Below are positions 13,100-52,534 of a stretch of 64,000 nt of DNA, piece by piece; the stretch's first letter is position 1, and each line of letters starts with the position of its first letter. The translations under genes and the position numbers were made by a program. Source of the stretch: Isoperla grammatica (lineage: Eukaryota > Arthropoda > Insecta > Plecoptera > Perlodidae); assembly GCA_945910005.1 (NCBI GenBank), contig OX246741.1:13964890-14028889 (forward strand). Direction: 5' to 3'. The notes below the pieces were generated by a model. It made no database searches, was not told where the DNA came from, and was given only the letters and a program-made list of their open reading frames with translations.

Positions 13100-14215
13100 G
13101 ATGAGTCTGAAATCATAAAAGGTCATTAAGTGTTATGCCCTACCCCCTTGTTTTAAACCTTCCCCCATTGCAGTAAGTAGATCAAATGTTATGTGTGTAA
13201 ATGGCAAGAGTGTATGTATATGATATGAAAAGAGAAAACACTTGTGTTTATATATACTAAAATTGTACCAATAAAGTAATACTAAAATGGCCAAAATGTT
13301 CAATACATTATATCGGAACGTTGAGTTTCCCATCTTACATCGCTGTGAGGTGATTGAAAAGCTCTTCAAGCACCAATCGTCCTCACCCACCCTTGTATGT
13401 CAGATTGAAAAGTCGAATAACAATGAACACAGTAAATCAACATATACAGTATAAAAAGTCAACTACCCTACTCTCAAACGTGAAAAATAAATAAGTAGTA
13501 ACAAATTTTGCTCTGTTTAAGCTCATTGCCCGAAACAGTTCGTCGGGATATGGTTTTAGGAACAACCCTTAATAATTTACATTTTCACACACACACGATA
13601 AAATTTGCCATCTTCTATCAAAGAAGATAATCTTAGTCGAGATAAATTCAACCATCCACATCAAACTAGGCACTATAGGCCCTACAAAGTACATCACCCC
13701 CTAGCCTTCCTTATTACATGCCATAGCTATACAATAATCTGGCATTCTCCAGTCTCAAGGGAGAAAAAGAAACCTACTACGGCCACCTACAGACACCATG
13801 GAATTAAACTAATAGTACCAAACATGGAACTCAGTCCATAACAAAACAAGTTCTTTGGTGTACAACGAATTAAATCTTGTAAAAACGATTTTCCTGTGCC
13901 TCAGATTTTGCCGTGTTTACATGATTGATAGGCCTAAGCTAATTGACAATTGTATAACATATGCCAAGGCTAAGATAACAGCTTGTTGGTACGCCATCCA
14001 GTTTCTATGATGCCTTTCTGCGAGCTATGCATTACGTAGTTTCATCTACGATACGATTGGTGGATCGCAACTAACAAATCCGCTTGCAGATTCGTGAAAT
14101 TATTTCAGGTACTAAGTACCATCACACAAGGTTACATTTTAACTCTAGGCTAGGCTATGCCTATTTGTGATGTGATCGGAGTATGTATTTAGCGAGCTGG
14201 TTAGTTGTTAATTTG

Positions 14216-14221
14216 TTTATT
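14216..14221 (-). terminator. katanin polyadenylation signal AATAAA
   Basis: AATAAA reads on the minus strand about 130 bases downstream of the katanin stop codon, and it is the first such signal after the stop. That distance is normal for a short 3' UTR. The exact cleavage site cannot be read from the sequence. Confidence 0.6.
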
Positions 14222-14348
14222 GTACGGCATGGTACGGCAATTAATGTCCCCGCCCCCTTTGGTTGTCACGGTGAGTTACATAAAAAATAACGAACTCCCT
14301 TCACTTGGATTTGGTTACAGGTCTATGGCTCTTGCCTGTTATGGTCTA

Positions 14349-20306
<5,958 letters not shown>

Positions 20307-20938
20307 TCCAACTGAAAAAAATAAAAAAAATACAGTGTGAAAATTTAAATACAGTATGGTAGGCTACCATACCGACACAGTGCCTGCTGTTGGCAAACAA
20401 GGACTAGGCATACATAATATATTATAGACATGGTAACTCCAATAAAGGTTATATTAGTACAACAATAAGCTTCAGGCATAGGCCTAGATCAAAAACAAAA
20501 TCTAACCGAGGAATGCCATACACACTAGGCCTAGCAAAAATTGTTCTGAAAAGCGCTGTGTGCCGATCATGCTCGAAATCAAATTAAAGCATTCAAAACT
20601 CTGGTCTGGTGGTTCATTGCAAATACTATTGATCTTTCGTATGTTTCTAAAACCAGTAAAGCCAGTTGAAACAATCTAGAGCCTACTGGCACAACTGAGT
20701 TCAACGTTCTGTTTTCGACCGAGTACAAATCCATACTTGCATTTAATTCCTGTCAAGCTAACTTTCAGTTTCTTCTATATTATATATGGGACGTTTCCTG
20801 AGACTGTTTTTCTCGATACAAGTATTTTTATGCTTGCAACCCAAATACCTAGGGCCTGGGCGTAGGCCTAGTCAAGTGTTACTTTATTGCAGCTCCAGTT
20901 GAATAAAAACAAAGCAAAGTTTCATCTTTCACACTAAT

Positions 20939-21058
20939 GGTCGGTGCACAATAGCCCGGGAAAGAGCTTCCCGTTACCGTTACCGGGCAATGTTAAATTA
21001 TAGCGAACTTTCCCGTTACCGTTACCGGAGCTCCTTCCCGGGCGATTGTGCAATGACC
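20939..21058. mobile_element. short GC-rich palindromic MITE
   Basis: Ends GGTCGGTGCACAATAGCCCG and its inverted counterpart CGGGCGATTGTGCAATGACC bound two direct copies of CCCGTTACCGTTACCGG. It lies between katanin exon 1 and its presumed leader exon, so inside the 5' UTR intron. Confidence 0.65.
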
Positions 21059-21546
21059 TTATGTTTGAACAGAGAGACGTGGCCAATAAGACATTACGTT
21101 TTTGGTCCTAGGGCCAGTCTTACATAATGCAGTAGGGTCTAAACCTTTCCTTGCCTTTTTAGCATGCCACAAACTCCAAACAAAAATAAATCTACATTGG
21201 GCCTAACCTGCTGTCGAGTAAATTACCCTAGACATACGTGTAGGGCCTAGGCCTATACATTACGTTCTGTACAACCAAGGAAAGAATTCAAATTGTATCT
21301 ATCCACAAGCAAAGGTTCTTTATAAACCCAACGCCTGGGATAGGGACCTGGTTTAAAGGCCTGGGCTAGGCCTAGGCCTAGCCTAGGCTAGGCCCCCTAG
21401 TGCCTGGGCTCACGAAGAGCAAAATTAAATAGAAATTAGGCCTATCTCACCGAAAAAATCCAATTATTTATGTAAAAATAATGAGTCCAGAGTGTTTACT
21501 CTCAATTAATGATTTCTAATTTAAATATAATTTGTATACTCCTTAC

Positions 21547-21640
21547 CAGCTGATAGGTTAGCCTATCAATCAACAACCAAAACATGAGAGAAAGTACGAT
21601 TAGTCGCCATTTTAATTTACGTCACGGCCACTGCTCACTG
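21547..21640 (-). promoter_or_regulatory. probable non-coding first exon and promoter of katanin
   Basis: A strong donor CTG|GTAAGG ends at 21547 on the minus strand. Upstream of it are a CRE-like TGACGTAA (21617-21624) and an AAAATGGCG word typical of animal promoters. The predicted 5' UTR carries an upstream frame starting ATGGCG, 14 codons long (21566-21610), which could damp translation. The acceptor just before the katanin ATG at 20306 requires such an upstream exon. The upper boundary and start site are not defined by sequence. Confidence 0.5.
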
Positions 21641-22240
21641 CTCACATGTGAAAAGTCGCACGGTCTCCTAAAGCCCTACATTCAGAATGCGCGAAATTCA
21701 AAACACAATACTATTTGTTACATTTGGATCGAATCCTGGAACCTGCAATATGATTGAATCGTTTTCTCTTGACTAATAAATACATTCCTAGATGTATGGC
21801 GATGTTCTAGTCTACCTAATCGATACAGAAGTTCATAAAGCAGTTATCTCTTGTATCTCGACAAATACGGCCTTGGAGTGAGAAACGTGTTTACTAACCG
21901 AGTATCTATATTTATCTTTCAAGAAGACTCGTACATCTCCAGATGAAAAAAAAAGCGTTGATTTAAGCTCCTAGTAATTATTATATAGCTTTTGAAAGGA
22001 TTTTCCATCCGCTATTTTGATAACGAATATTATTTTAGAAAATCTTCTACTTTGTTCATAGCTGAGCCTGGCTTGTGTTCAAATTCCGCACAAGTAATTG
22101 CATTGATTAAACAGGTGGTAATTGATTTTTGTAACGTATTTTCAGAAAGAGACTATTCTTCCGAGTTGCCAAAACGGTTTATCGCATTTACTATGCTGGT
22201 TGGCCAACTTGATTGTCAAAAGTTACGAAAGGTTAAACCA

Positions 22241-22357
22241 ATGACGACACTTATTTTTATTTCAATTATTATATTATCAATCTGTGCTCAGTTTTCACTA
22301 ACAGTCAATAATTATCAAAGAAGATTTGTTAGTAACGCGTTAAACTTAAAAATATAA
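22241..22357 (+). CDS. possible small secreted peptide frame
   Basis: A 38-codon frame starts MTTLIFISIIILSICAQFSL, which looks like a signal peptide, followed by a dibasic QRR and a ten-residue tail FVSNALNLKI. That layout recalls neuropeptide precursors, but AT-rich DNA often makes Ile/Leu-rich frames by chance. The frame is open further upstream without another convincing start. Confidence 0.12.
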   Translation: MTTLIFISIIILSICAQFSLTVNNYQRRFVSNALNLKI

Positions 22358-22974
22358 TCATTGTGTTTGCTTGTCGATACATTTAAAACAACATTAAAAC
22401 AGGAACTAAATATTGTCTATTTGTTACAGAATACCAGCATTATTGTTAACGTAGCTTTCAGCTTATATAATTTTTACTTTCGATTTTGCTTGAGGACGCG
22501 CAATCGTGAATGAAAAAATGTCGCTGAAACACTATAAACTCGTCGAACATCTAAATGTTTTTTTTAAAGCACTAAATTCACTTGGACACGACATACTTGT
22601 TTCTTCCTTTGCAATCTTCCTGTTGTAATGAGTCTCTTTAATATAGTGCCAATTTCGATTACCTTCCTAGCTAGGTAAAATAATATATTTATATGTTTAT
22701 TTGTTTGGAAGTATTGTCAGTGAGTAAGTAGTAAGCAAAACAGAGTCAATATTGCTGAGTAACCCTCGCGTTACCGGTAGGCTATGTATTATGTAACCTT
22801 GAGCCTTCCAATAGAAACCTGTTTCGTTATTAGCAGCAATGGCTTTTATTTCGAGATAAATAAATACGTATGTTTATGTCGTCTGCCTACACGACAGACA
22901 AACAATTCAGAAAACATTGTCTTGTCGACAGCTCCAAGTGTAACAATGCTCCCACACTTGAAAGTGTGAATCAA

Positions 22975-23052
22975 GATCAGCTGTGGTCGGTTAGGCGTTG
23001 CCCTGGCCAACCATTGTTCCTGCGTTCCACAATTCAAATCCTGGCGTGGGCA
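22975..23052 (+). mobile_element. tRNA-like SINE head
   Basis: Plus-strand A box-like TGGTCGGTTAGGCGTTG and B box-like AATTCAAATCCTGG. It is decayed and no cloverleaf can be drawn with confidence. Confidence 0.4.
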
Positions 23053-24289
23053 TAGATGTTTTATATCTTCTTATATCACCCACTCATCTTCTCGATTAGT
23101 ATCGTTGTAAGATTTATTTAAAGCTCAAATAATGTCTTCATCTTAAAATCGAGATCCATTGATAGTGGTCTACTCTCATTGCATCAGTGAAATTGATGTT
23201 ATATTATTGTGTCCCCCTCTATTTTTTTTTTTTTTATGTATTTCAATATTTATTCCTATACCATTAGAATGTTCTCTCACACATATGTGTGTTTGGCTGA
23301 ATTTATTACTGCCCAATACTCGTATAAACATACCCCCAATAATATCCAACTCGGAGAGACAAACGCAACATTTTACTCCTTCAGTAAGAGTATAATATGG
23401 CTCTGTATGAAAACGTAATTGTGCGTAAAAGAACAGCGACCAAAGATACGGTTATTGTGTTGTAAAATGTATTGTTGCATTGCATTGTTGCGCTTAATGC
23501 CGGAATGTCTCAAAACAATGGGTAAAGAACATTATTATTTTATCGTGTTTCGTTGCTATGAATGGTACTACATCAGTTTTGCAATAACAACGTTGTTTTG
23601 TTGTTTTGCGTTGTTTCATTATTTTATTTTCATGCATCTTGTTCCCCAGTGACCTACGTGGATGTTGTACCCTTCTGCATTGCAAACAGAACTAGACTCA
23701 CGCATATTATTATTGTTGTACCGTATACGTACTGCATTTTGTGTCTTGTTTGTCGCGAAGAGGTTTGTGCCTACATCGCGAATTCAGCATCATCATTTTG
23801 AGTTATTCGCGGGAATCGAGTTATGACAATGACTCGGAGGGTTTAGCTGTTTCATAGCTTTTGTCGTACCTGCAACAAGTAGATTAAAATGAAACCGAAT
23901 TGTAATTTACATAGCAATATATTTAAATATTCTGTTTGATCAAATGTTTGAGTATGTTCGTAATATGCCCAAACTTTTGGAAACATGGTATTATATATTA
24001 TCAGCTGATGTTATTGTGATATTCTATCGTGTTTGTAGTAAGGTATAAGAGTTAAACCCTAATTTCCCCACCCATTATAACTTAATTTAAGTTATTCAAA
24101 ATGGACATGAATTGAACGATGACGAAACATACACCACAAGACTGCGGTAAAAACTGATATAGTTGTGTTTATATATGCCATGCCTTGTCATACATAATTT
24201 ATCATGTATAATTAATACGAGCATAATAATTGGAACGTTTTACAGCACGACACACAAACAATTGAATGGAGCAACGTGATATATATATA

Positions 24290-24838
24290 GTCCCAACGTA
24301 ACTAGTCTCATACCGCCCCTTTCATGCACGTTGCTTCAAAGATAACCAACAGGTTCATGGCGTTCTTTCACACATTCGTAAAAGCAGTCTTCCATCATTT
24401 GATTCATTTAGCTCGCCCACGTGTTAGGAATTTAGAGGTATCAAACTGAGCCTCGTAAAGTATAGTTTCAAGTAGATGGTATAGGTCTCTCACAGCGAGA
24501 AGTAAGATAGTATCAGAACCGTCCAGATTTAGTTTCCAACTTAACAAGCGCGAATCACTGACGTTTTTCCCGATTATCTAGTGTAATTTGGTTGCGGTAA
24601 GTTTTTTGACGGTAACGCACAAGAAAATGTGTAAGCAGGTTTCCGTCAAAAAACTTAACGCAATCAAATTGACTAGATGATCGGGAAAAACGTTAGTCAT
24701 ACGCACTTTGGCTCTCATGACATTATCTTACTTCTTGGTGTGAGAGACCTTTAGGAAGTAGAGAAGTATGAAATTAAGTTGGTACCATTGGACTAACTAG
24801 GGTATTTGGTAGTAAGCTTGGGACTAGTTACGTTGCAT
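24290..24838. mobile_element. 550-bp fold-back element
   Basis: Long imperfect arms: outer CAACGTAACTAGTC and inverted GACTAGTTACGTTG; inner GACGTTTTTCCCGATTATCT and GTTTTTTGACGG meeting their inverted copies around 24630. No frame and no clear target duplication. Confidence 0.7.
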
Positions 24839-26647
24839 GGGTAATCTTAACAAGCCTCTCTCTCGGCTTGCATGTGTGTGCTCGAGTAAAGTGTAGGCGT
24901 GATCATGACGTCATCAACAACTATGTGTGTGCTTCGCGCTCTTTAATCAATGCTCGCGTACTATTTATAGGCCCATCTCATTAACACTCGCATCTCATTC
25001 AGCGTGTAGGAAATCTTTTGGTGTGAGAGCGCAATAGGGGTTGCGATATAAGCCCCCGTAGCCGCAGTCGAAACATTGTGGGGCGTACGTTATATAGTTT
25101 TGTGCAGAATTGAGTTTGAATTGGTATTGAAAGGGTTTGTGTACATAATTTTGAAGAGAAAAAATACTATTTTATTGTATTACCGTACCAATAATTCTTC
25201 TTCTCACATTTCCGAAGCCTGTGAACGTTTGATTCCAAACTTTCAATCTGTAGATGAACTTACTTTATATTTAATTTAAGAATAACTTTTACTTTAAGAA
25301 TAAATATCTTAAAATAAGTTTTGTTTTAACTTTTTATTGAACAAACAAGTATTTTATAATTCTACAAAGTAAATACACATATTTCCTTCCTGGTTTGAAA
25401 TACAACCATACGTACTTGTGACAACTATATATTACACTGTAAATCGCTTTATAGTTCATACATTTTCTGCCGTCATAGTGAATAATTTCTCGTTGAAACA
25501 AAAATAACAAATTTATTTTTCGTATTACTTTATAAAATATTTTCCCAACGTAAAACGTAACTTCTGTTCCTACGAAAAAAAAAATTATGACAGTCTCAAG
25601 TATGACCAAAGATTACACGTACACCCTATTAGAGGCAGATAAGGCAATAAGTAAAAACACTTCTTTATCAAATCCCACAAATAGTTACTGTGACCTTCAA
25701 GTGGGCTTATCTCCTTTCGTATATGGCTGTACAATAAATGTGACTGATTCATTCATACCATCGTTAAACTTTATACCAAGGTCAGTGGTCACGCTCGGGC
25801 GAATTTCAGGTAAACCTTTCTCATCTTTTCTCAGAGTCTGAGCTGAGCGATGCTGACTGTTGCATCATCAAGTATGATAACTATGGCCTTGGTCAGAGTT
25901 TGAATCCACTGCTATCCCATGTAGCTTGTTTTACGTAGCAAATTTACATCAATAATCGAAAGGTGGATCACCAAAAGTTCTATTGTTAATTATTGATTAT
26001 TTTTTATAATGTTCTATTTTTAAACATAGGTAGATCCGCAGAACTGTGTAATGGATGGACCAACACGTTTGAATTACTGAATACATTTAGGATGTTTAAA
26101 AAAAAGTACTTGTTGAATAGTATCTACTTATAATTCGTGTTTTTATATCATAAATAATAATATTGTATTAATTGATTAAAATTATTATTAACGAATATTA
26201 TTCAATTCTATAAATATATTAAGCACTAATTACCTTGATGTTGTGTTTCCTTAAGCCCCAATAACTAACTATTAATATTAGTTTTACAAATATATTATTG
26301 AAAATATTACGTTTAGTTTATAAGTATTAACAAAGTAAACAAAGCTCAACAATTCAAATATTCAACAATATTGATAACCTGTGCATTAGCTCACTTTGTT
26401 GCCACCAAAATGCAAAGAGGATAGTCTTTACGATGTCCTTCTTCCGTCGTTTGTTGCTTTTTTTCTCTCTCTATTTTTTTTTATGCGAACAATGCATGAA
26501 CAATGCACGTACTAATTTAATTTAACTCATCGCAAGCAGCCATGCATGCTACGTCATGTCACGTCCAGAACAAATATTTGCCAAGATTTATATCGACCGT
26601 ATAATTTGCGTGCTTCTATCGGAATGTGTGCGTGAGTTTCCCTAGTT

Positions 26648-26682
26648 TCAGTTGATCTTCCGGTAGGACGGACGGTAGTCGT
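26648..26682 (+). promoter_or_regulatory. Inr + DPE core promoter match upstream of the unrecognised gene
   Basis: TCAGTT (Inr, A+1 at 26650) is followed at exactly +28 to +33 by AGTCGT, a full match to the arthropod DPE consensus, in a locally GC-richer stretch without a TATA box. The predicted leader runs about 1 kb to the start codon at 27675, or is spliced. It contains an upstream frame of 29 codons from the ATG at 26718. A few such matches are expected by chance in a window this size. Confidence 0.5.
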
Positions 26683-27674
26683 GCGCGGGTGTACCTTCGC
26701 TACACAACGCGCCAATTATGGGCACATCCGATCATCTCTACGCATTGTGTAACGCACACGGCCACCGTGATTCATATTTTAATCTGAGTGAAAGTTCTTT
26801 GATTTAACTTCTTTGTAATACACGTTCAAGATAATTCGAATTCCTCTCAACTATTCAATTGCATAACGAATAGGAGGGTTATGACGACATAGATCGGACA
26901 AACAATCGGTTGCTGTGTTCATTGTTGTGTATTTCTTTGATTCGCGCACATTCAATGTTTGTCCGAAACAAAACACTGTAGCGTGAATATGTTTTTATTC
27001 TGAATTGACGCTTTTCCCGTAAACTATATCCAATAACAAACTTGTTATTTAAAACGGCTGAAAACACCATCGCAAAACACCATCGTTTAATAAAAAAAAG
27101 TTATAACTTCAAACAAACAGGGGTTACGTATTTTTATTATGTTGTGGTTCCTTGATTTTGGTCGTCAACACAAATCTTGTCCTTGAACTAATTCAATTTT
27201 ACTCGCACTTCTTGAACACGCGATTGCGTGAGTCGTGTTAGTTTTCACGCAGTGCGTGGATGGATCAACCCCAACTATTTAGAGTTGATTGTGTTATTTG
27301 ACTCCGCCACTCATTAGCATAATATGATAGTAATGTCACACGCTGTATACACACGGAATTGTTGTGATTATTTTAACCCCCTGCCCTTAATCTATTGTTT
27401 TGATAATTACATTTCGGGAGAAAGACGTGTATTGTACTACGGAATTCACTAAAGAAAGTCATGTCCGCGTTGTGGCTATCGATTTTGGCGATGAGTTTTG
27501 TAGGTCAATAATAGTGGAGTGATACGGACTCCCGCCGATATAATATATACATAACATTAGACGGGCGATCTCACGTGGAAACGATATTCGATTTATTATA
27601 ATTCGATTAATCGTTTGGATTGATTCGAGTACGCGGAGTCATGTCATAGCCACTACGTTCTCCGTGGGAGGAAT

Positions 27675-47602
<19,928 letters not shown>

Positions 47603-48334
47603 GTAGGAAAGAAAACAGTACTACTTAATCACAATTGTCCGTATCGGGATCGCAATCGCAATCCGGAAATTGTAGGAGAGTAACTTACACGGTTGGTTCT
47701 TATGGCGCTGTTCACAATAAAATCGCGATGTCGTAATGATTTCGCATGAGAAAATGTAAAATTGCGATCACGATGCCGACAATTGTGGTTGGAGTGACTT
47801 GCACTTGTGTCGGTGTCATATAATATATTAAGTGTATGCTGTATTTTAGTGCCATAGTATGTCAGATATTAATTAAGATGCGTGTTGATAGTTGAACAAC
47901 CGAAATATTGTACTGATTTGATGCCGAAGGCGCCAAGAGTTTAAAAACTCGCCGTACGTCTGACAGTCTTTCTTTAATTTTAGTTAACAAGTGTTTTATA
48001 TTACGTGATTTGTACTCATAGAACATTACTTTGTGAGTTTGAGAATTGTTATTAGTTGTTGAAGTGGACAAAAATGACTACGAGTCAATTCGAATGGTGG
48101 ATTGCAGACCTATAAATAGTAAATATCACTGAGAAATGTAGTTAAATACGTTGTATTTTTGTCTATTTTCACAATTTTTGAGCCAACAGAATAAAACGGG
48201 AGTCTTTCTTATTACATTAGCTTGAAACAAGAACTTGGGCAATACCGTCTTGGTAGAATCAGATAATAAGATTATTAAAAGCAGTTATATTTTATTTCCA
48301 GCTGGTAAAATTATAAATAGCTCTAACGTTGTTG

Positions 48335-49420
48335 AACTTTCTGAGTAACAAACAAATAGCTGCCTGCATTTCTCTCTTATCTATTTTTTAAAGAAATTTT
48401 AATTTTTGTGTGTAAACAACTGTATATTGAAGGGGTAACAATCTTGCAAAAATTATATTTACTCTTCCATCTTATTTCCAGCCGTAAACATTGTAAATAC
48501 TAGGAAAACGCTCTGTTTGACGCGTTGATAAGCGAGCGCGTCCATATCTACGAACATTCTGGCGAAAAGATTTTAATGCTAATACAAACAACAATTGACA
48601 ACAATTCAAGAATGCGCATTGCAAAATTTTTTCTAATTTCCATAGCTATTATACTTCCCGACATTTTTGAATGCAGTGCAATGTTAGTTGCTAAGAATTT
48701 TCGCTGTTATGTTTTCACCGCGGTCCGCCACCGTTACTAACAGTTATTGACAGCAATAGAAATGTAATTTCTGCCTCTTATACGTATCGTATCGCGTTTA
48801 CATTAGTATATTAGTAACCGGACAAAAATTTACTATAAGATAGCCACCTCACATTTTGCCGTAACTGTGTTTCAGATATATATTTTCGAGTAACTTTTGT
48901 GTAACTTTGCCAATATTTATCGTACCGCCATAAAATGAACATATTCGTGACCGAAAAAAAGTTAAAAAAAATATGGCTATCTCTTATTTTGCCGCCATTT
49001 TGTTTCAGAAAAATATTTTGCAGTAACTATGGTGTAACTTTGTAGCTTTTCAAACGATTTTGCCTCAAAACTACACACCTTCAATCCACATTGAGGCTTG
49101 TGGATGGTCCAAATTTCAAGTTGATCGGACTTTCCGTTCGACCGCTATCGACAGATAAAAAAAAAACAAAAAAAAAACAGAATGAAGTGCCATAAGAGTC
49201 AAGTGGAGACGCTCGCTTCGCTCGCTTAATAACTTTGTGTTGAGGATCGTTATTATACCTCTGTTGTTTTTGAACTATCTAACTTACAAATAGCTGCATT
49301 TCTCACTTTATTAATTTCTTTAATCATGTTTAATTTTTTGTACAGACAACTTAGGATATTGAAAAAGAATAACCTTACAAAAATTGTAATAACTCTTCCA
49401 AATGTAATTCCTTAGTCCGA
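48335..49420. repeat. insertion region bounded by diverged direct repeats
   Basis: About 150 bases at 48335-48500 (AACAAATAGCTGCCTGCATTT, TACTCTTCCA) recur at 49266-49420. Between them lie two imperfect copies of a segment with TTTTGCCG...GTTTCAG...GTAACT...GTGTAACTTTG, and inverted GCGAGCG/CGCTCGC words at 48530 and 49215. It may be a decayed transposon plus a segmental duplication. Confidence 0.5.
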
Positions 49421-49988
49421 CCTGAGGACTTGTACGTGGTACTATAGCATTATGCACCCTACGAAATCTCACCTCTAGGACCTACGTGACTGGTTTGACC
49501 TTAACTCGATCATGTATTCGGGATTATATTGTAAAAACTTTTATATACATGAAGTAGCTTATTTACCTAAAGTAGATGTCTCACTTCATTCAGAACGTGT
49601 CATTTTCTCTGTTAACATGCTACTTATTCATACGCTATTATAGAAAACATAATTTACAGGGGAAATATAGTAACAAAAACGATTAAAACTAAACAATTGA
49701 TTACAAAAAGTTGTATACTGTTATATATTTTTAATTTCGATGAGACAAAGTCATAATAAAATGACAGCGTTTAATGGGTTTAAGTCACATTTTCATTCAA
49801 CCATATAACATACATTGAAAAAAGTCTCCATAGGGTAATCAATAACCAGTCTATAGCTAATTAGATTTACTTATGGCGTTTCAATGAGCGTAACCAATGA
49901 TTTTCTACGTCCTTGAACCACAACTAACTGAATTCAATACAGTCTGTGTAGATACGTGAAACTACCGCTCGATAAAACTACTCGACGC

Positions 49989-50006
49989 CCCCCCCCCCCC
50001 CCCCCC
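49989..50006. repeat. poly-C tract
   Basis: Longest of several C or G runs in the window; others are near 8921, 10204, 12496, 12870, 35389, 40596 and 44659. They are odd for such AT-rich DNA. Confidence 0.9.
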
Positions 50007-51929
50007 ATCAATCAAGCAACCACCACTAACCGACTCATCCATGATAACACTGTTTTTTGACATCGCAACGTGTTTGTGTTACTTTTCGTAGTTGTTCCGA
50101 TGAAACCAATGAGGACACATTATTTATTAATACACTTCCGTCAACAAGCTAGACATTCAAAACACTGTTCGTGGCCTAGTGTGCTATAGGCTTCTAATTG
50201 AAGCTAGGGGAAAAAACACGATAGAATATTGCAGTAAACGCACGTAACACGTAACGTATGTACGCTCTAGCTTGAATTAGAACCTAAGTTATTAGTGTTG
50301 TGAACGCGCAACAGTCGACTATAATGGTAAATCCATACTTGCATGTATAATTGTCGTAAGTGAGATTCGCGTTGCACAGTGCACGTGTGTACAGTCTCAT
50401 ATAAAAGTAAATCAACGGTCGAGCAAAAATGTGTTTACTCTAACCGCTCTCATGCACTTTATTAATTTTTTTGACTCAATATAATTTATGAATCAGTAGA
50501 CGTTGATGAGAAATAACGATCAGAATCCATATCGGATTGAAAATGAGTACAAAAGAGTTGTAAGAGTGTAATACGTGTTCGGGCCCACCCTTTATTTGCT
50601 ATGGTCATAACATATTCGTCTCGTATTAATGGGGTAAACGCCTCCGAAGTAGCCGATGGCAGCGCCACCGTTTTGCTCCTATCGGCAATGTCGCGCCCTA
50701 ACGAGTGTAAGAAAAGCGCGAAATTTTAATTTTTGCCCCCATCGTGCCCACTCAGTGAGTATCAGGGTCGATAACGAAGTTCTTTTCCGAGAAAGAGACC
50801 TTCTTTATCGACTCTGGTGCCTTGTGCTTTAGTGACGAGTTATACATGTCTACTTCGAAGGACTCTACCAAAGATACTACGATATTCATAATCATAGGTT
50901 GCGCAGTTGAATGATTAATAAAGGTTGCACGTACGTCACATCTTTGCGCGTGGCGGCCACATTTGTGATCAAACTTTGACGTTGCCATGGAGAAACAATT
51001 GAAGGCTGTTGTGACGTAGAGCACATAAATTCTTAATTCTTAAAAATCCAGCCTGTTTTTTTGTTATATAAAATTGGTGTGTGGTAATTTTTTTATTTTT
51101 GTTTTACTAATGTTTACCTTTAAATTCTAAATTAGGCTTATTTATCAAATTTGAATAGTATTTGGCAATGATCTAGGATTGGTCCTCCTCAATTGTGTCG
51201 CAATCATGGCCGCTGTGACGTCACGTGGGAACTATTACGGGTGGCCTGTACTGAGTTGTCATGCAATCGAAGTGTGTGATTGTTCACATCATGTTTAGAA
51301 CAAGGTTAGAGTGTAAACGCAAATGATGAGTCCTTACCAGTTTATCAGAGTAAAGCTAGGCCCGTCTATGTTGTGCGAGCTGGACAGCGTGAATCATGCG
51401 ATGATGATGTGTATTGAATAATACTTCGTGTAGAACATTCGCTATTTCCTATAGCTTGGAAATGTGAAAATGTATTTTTGTTCTGTGTAAAACGAAATGT
51501 ATTGTCTGGTGCAGAAAACGTTCGAATAATGTAGTTTTCTGGGGCACGAGATTGCACTTTTATGACACCTTTCATTCATATTCTGAACCCCTTGATAAAT
51601 ACGCGCAGGGTAATAAAAATAGGGTAGCCAAAATGTAAATTGCCTTATAAATTCCTTTCCCTCCAGTCGTGAGAAACATTTTTATTTAAGGGTTAAGATA
51701 TGGACCCCCTTCATTGATGTAAATTCATTTAGCGGACAATCTATGCGAAAAATCGGAAATTTCCACCGGTTATGAGGAAAAGTGTCCTAAAACAAAACAT
51801 TGCATGCGAGCCACCGGCCTACATGTTCCTTATCCCATCTTTATGACATTATTCCACTACTGACCGAAATTTTGTGCAATTAATTAGAAATTCATTCCGG
51901 GGTCATTGTTTCGATTTATATTCCGCAAC

Positions 51930-51960
51930 ATGGCGCACTCAAAGCAGAAGTCCGTTGAAG
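51930..51960 (+). CDS. candidate first coding exon, weak PDS5-like start
   Basis: CAACATGGCGCAC gives a good start context 36 bases after an Inr-like TCATTC. The exon reads MAHSKQKSVE and ends GAAG|GTAAGA, a near-perfect donor in phase 1. The first five residues equal the start of vertebrate cohesin regulator PDS5B, whose first exon is also short. Five residues are little evidence, and no following exon was found before the window end. Confidence 0.3.
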
Positions 51961-52534
51961 GTAAGACAAGTTACTAGGCTCGAGAAAACTGTATAACCGC
52001 GTCAGGAAATTAATCATATTTAACGATGTTTCTTGGAACTAGCACATTCACGCGATGGTTAGTTGATAATCTTGCAATAACTCTTTCTACTTCGCATAAT
52101 AGGATAGTTATTTTTAATAAATCGTTTTTATCAACCAGGAAAAACAATTCACATTGTTATGGATGTTAAAAGTAACATGTTAACGGATGTGGCAAGTCGC
52201 GGTGTAGAAAAGGAGCGTAAAAATAATCGAAGAAAAAAACAAGGTGATCAAGTTGTTATTCTCTTTAAGCTCAAGTCCAAGTTTGAGTAACACCAACCGA
52301 TAGGTTGTATATATATTACAATATCTGGTAACAACGCAATCCGACCACAAACGAAAGCATTAATTTCCCTACTCGAAGTGCAAAACAAACACACTTCATC
52401 CCTTGTTCGTGAACAGTCCAACCACACTACCCACCGACTCCAAGATCATCCACCCTCTTCTCAAGGACCTCATTCATCCCCTGTTTAATAAGGGTAAACC
52501 CATCACAGCCCGCCCCCTTATAGTCTGAAGGTTA

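Larger units (their letters stand above)
21641..26640. other. intergenic region between katanin and the plus-strand gene
   Basis: AT-rich spacer separating two divergently transcribed genes. It contains the tRNA-like fragment at 22975 and the fold-back at 24290. No convincing exon was found. Confidence 0.55.
47603..51890. other. non-coding stretch, presumed intron of the plus-strand gene
   Basis: No exon with the required phase (one leading base) and conserved composition was found. A GC-richer patch at 50580-50960 has no useful frame. Confidence 0.45.
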
